Origin: Owenia fusiformis
Lineage: Eukaryota > Annelida > Polychaeta > Sabellida > Oweniidae
Assembly: GCA_903813345.2 (NCBI GenBank)
Contig: CAIIXF020000007.1
Coordinates: forward strand, 22,991,564 to 23,055,563
DNA: 64,000 bases
Direction of reading: 5' to 3'
Numbering within the stretch: position 1 is the stretch's first letter; every line of letters starts with the position of its first letter. Below are positions 61,791 through 64,000 of the stretch, one piece after another. Made by a program: the position numbers and the translations under genes. The notes beneath the pieces are model-generated. The model was given only the letters and a program-made list of their open reading frames with translations, was not told where the DNA came from and did not search any database.

Positions 61791-64000
61791 GTTATTACAT
61801 CAGAGACATATAAAACGTGACCTGATCGGGAGAGGATTCGGGTTGTACACAGTACACACATTGCTATATCTTTATGCATGTTCAATTGCCAAATTACTAT
61901 AAAAACAAGCTGGAGTAACATTAAGTATTTATTTAGTATTTTGTTATCACACATCAAAAGGCGCATTTGAAGTTCAGAAAATGCAAGAAGACTTGAATAG
62001 ACATTATGTATTTATATATTTATATGTTATGAATTTATTTTGTATTCAATTCGAATTCTGTTGAGTTGGACTCCTTGAACATCCCCCCCCCTTGTCTACG
62101 GGTATAAGTACCTTCGGCACAGGAGAGAATAATATTAGACTTCTGCAATGCAACTAATTAGAGAGACCTAAAATGAAAATAATGTAACAGTGGTCTACTT
62201 CGGGTAACTGTTCCTGTAAAAATATACAATTGTAGTCCATCACAGAGTTCATTTATTTCACGAAAGCGTCAAAGGACATTGCCTCTAAACACTAAGATAA
62301 ACAAATTAACTTCCACAGAAACATCCTGTAGAGGAAAAAACAAATGGCTTTTCATAACGGATTAGAATAGCCAGTCTGTCTGATTGTATACATGTAATAT
62401 ATTAGATACATTTTAAATTAAATGAATTTTGACGGATTATGTGATTCCTGGGAAATGAAAAATAGTTTATTTTTCCTGGCTGTTTAATGAAAGCACATTT
62501 AAAAATCTCCATTCATTAACATCTAACGGGCTTTGAAAACCAGGGATTGAAAACGAGAAATCAATGGTAATTAATATGATCTTAGAATTTGTACACGTGT
62601 ATGAGAGGTGCGAAAGGCAGGCTGACCGTGCGGTCGCCGTATGGTTGACATGCGGACAATGTAAGAATGCGAAGGGTATCTGTGTTCCCCTGGTCTGGCC
62701 GTATGATTGCTACAAATGGATATGCATGGATTTATTGCACTCGACAGAGTTATGTTTATGTCTTTTGAACGGTGGCTCTACCTGTTGAAATATATTGCTA
62801 TTTGATTGAGTTCAAGACAAAACATTTTGGAATTGTTTCACATAATGTAATATTCCTCGGATTTGATACATACACATGTTTCACAATCAGAGACAAGGGT
62901 CTTATACGGGGTCTTACATTTGGAAAACCAATCTATAAGTAGTATTAGATTATCACAAAAGATAAATAACTTTTAAAACTGCGGTTAGGTAGCATCTTGA
63001 TTACTGTAAAGACAGGTCATCTAGGAATTATTTCTGCCTCTAATTCCTTAAACCCCCGGCTTAAACCGCTTCGTTGAATATTTCAGTCAGATCCTAAAAC
63101 AAAACTATTTTTATTTTTAATCCCCTCACCTTGTCAATGTCTATGCCTGCATCTGGTTTTGCCCACCATTGGGAGGGAGCCGATATACAAATAGATTACT
63201 TACTTGCCATGGACAGGGGGGGGGGGCACAGAAACGAACAATTTGGGGTCATAAAAGATAATTGGGGAAGGGGGAGGGGAGGTGGTGAATAGTGAAGTCC
63301 GGGAGCGAAGTTAAGGGGTACTGAAATCTTTCTTTTGATATTTAGTGCTTGAATGGACTCGTTTCCACTCCCCGCACTCTAGTAAAATTTAAATATTTGA
63401 TCCAAAGGAGTTATTTTGTATCAAACTTGCATTCCGATTAATCAACACTCCCACGATTGTACCGCTTCACTATTGTCTAAGATAATTATAATGAATTCAC
63501 GGGACACTATAGTCTTCCTTTTAAACTTTAGTGGTTGGATCAGAGACATAAAAACAATTATAAATATTTGATTTAGGGAGGTATTTGCAATCCAACTCTG
63601 ATGATACAAGACTAGTCAGACAAGACTAAATTATGAACTTATTTATCATTTAGAATATTGAGTTCATGAAATTATTATTCCATAGATATCGCATTTAATC
63701 CTGTCAACACAATCGTGGTATTAATTGGCATGATATTTAATTAGAGAGACGGTTTAAAAAGTTGTTGATTAATGATGAAGTATTAAGTATAAATGATTAC
63801 GTATTAGGAAAAATTCAATGTTTTTGTTCTCTCGCAATAGCAAACCCCTCGCCGGGCAAGCATTCTTTAAAAACGTGAAGTTGAGCAGTTTTGAAATTTG
63901 TCCATTTTGAACCATCGCCTTGTATATTTTTATAACTGCCCTTAAATCACGATAACCGTGATTCCCGAAAGCTGAGATAACTATGGCACACAAATACTAG

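Larger units (their letters stand above)
56869..63999. other. Gene-poor 3' part of the window
   Basis: No gene supported on either strand. The region holds decayed repeats, poly-G runs (59437-59454, 60560-60571, 60611-60623, 61107-61122), locally duplicated segments (59205-59400 with 59730-59915; 59540-59700 with 62245-62400), and the small elements listed separately. Confidence 0.5.

Noticed and set aside
1-63999. tRNA, rRNA and CRISPR arrays
   Set aside because: No cloverleaf, rRNA core motif or regular spacer-repeat array was seen; the tandem repeats present have no unique spacers.

Overview
The window is animal nuclear DNA: AT-rich, with genes split into short exons by GT-AG introns, AATAAA signals and many small non-autonomous DNA transposons. 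Protein content (trypsin-fold, C-type lectin, NR1-like nuclear receptor, CDC42 small effector, thioredoxin-fold membrane protein) fits a bilaterian. The AGGTCA/TGACCT-rich satellite-like element and the poly-G-containing 'GTAGCCAGG' elements suggest a lophotrochozoan, probably a mollusc. That is an inference from memory of such repeats, not a search result.

Layout. 137-4711 (+) and 7353-11506 (+) are two tandem six-exon genes for secreted trypsin-fold proteins. Both have lost the catalytic His and Ser (pseudoproteases). 13562-18492 (-) is a small three-exon gene, a CDC42 small effector (CDC42SE, CRIB motif) orthologue, found only by reading splice sites because its coding exons are 54-105 nt. 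28787-39022 (+) is a nine-exon type I membrane protein with two thioredoxin-like domains. 41363-48692 (+) is a ten-exon, 827-residue membrane protein with three C-type lectin domains and a Thr-rich heptad-repeat stalk. 50719-54456 (+) is a six-exon nuclear receptor. Every splice junction given keeps the reading frame from start to stop. About 7 kb after 56869 and about 10 kb between 18817 and 28690 hold no gene I can support.

The genes do not form a pathway. The pseudoproteases and the lectin receptor are typical of secreted or surface recognition repertoires; the CDC42 effector, thioredoxin-fold protein and nuclear receptor look like unrelated neighbours. Introns are rich in mobile DNA: Tc1/mariner-like and Harbinger-like elements in the first protease gene, three large inverted repeats in a row in intron 1 of the thioredoxin-fold gene, another in intron 1 of the lectin gene, and an element full of AGGTCA half-sites.

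Most notable: (i) the paired pseudoproteases with the same H-to-R and S-to-Y losses; (ii) tandem amplification of the nuclear receptor's last coding segment (helix 12/AF-2 plus stop) into its own 3' flank; (iii) a stop codon that lies inside an AATAAA at the lectin exon 9 splice site, a possible switch to a secreted form; (iv) the half-site-rich element family.
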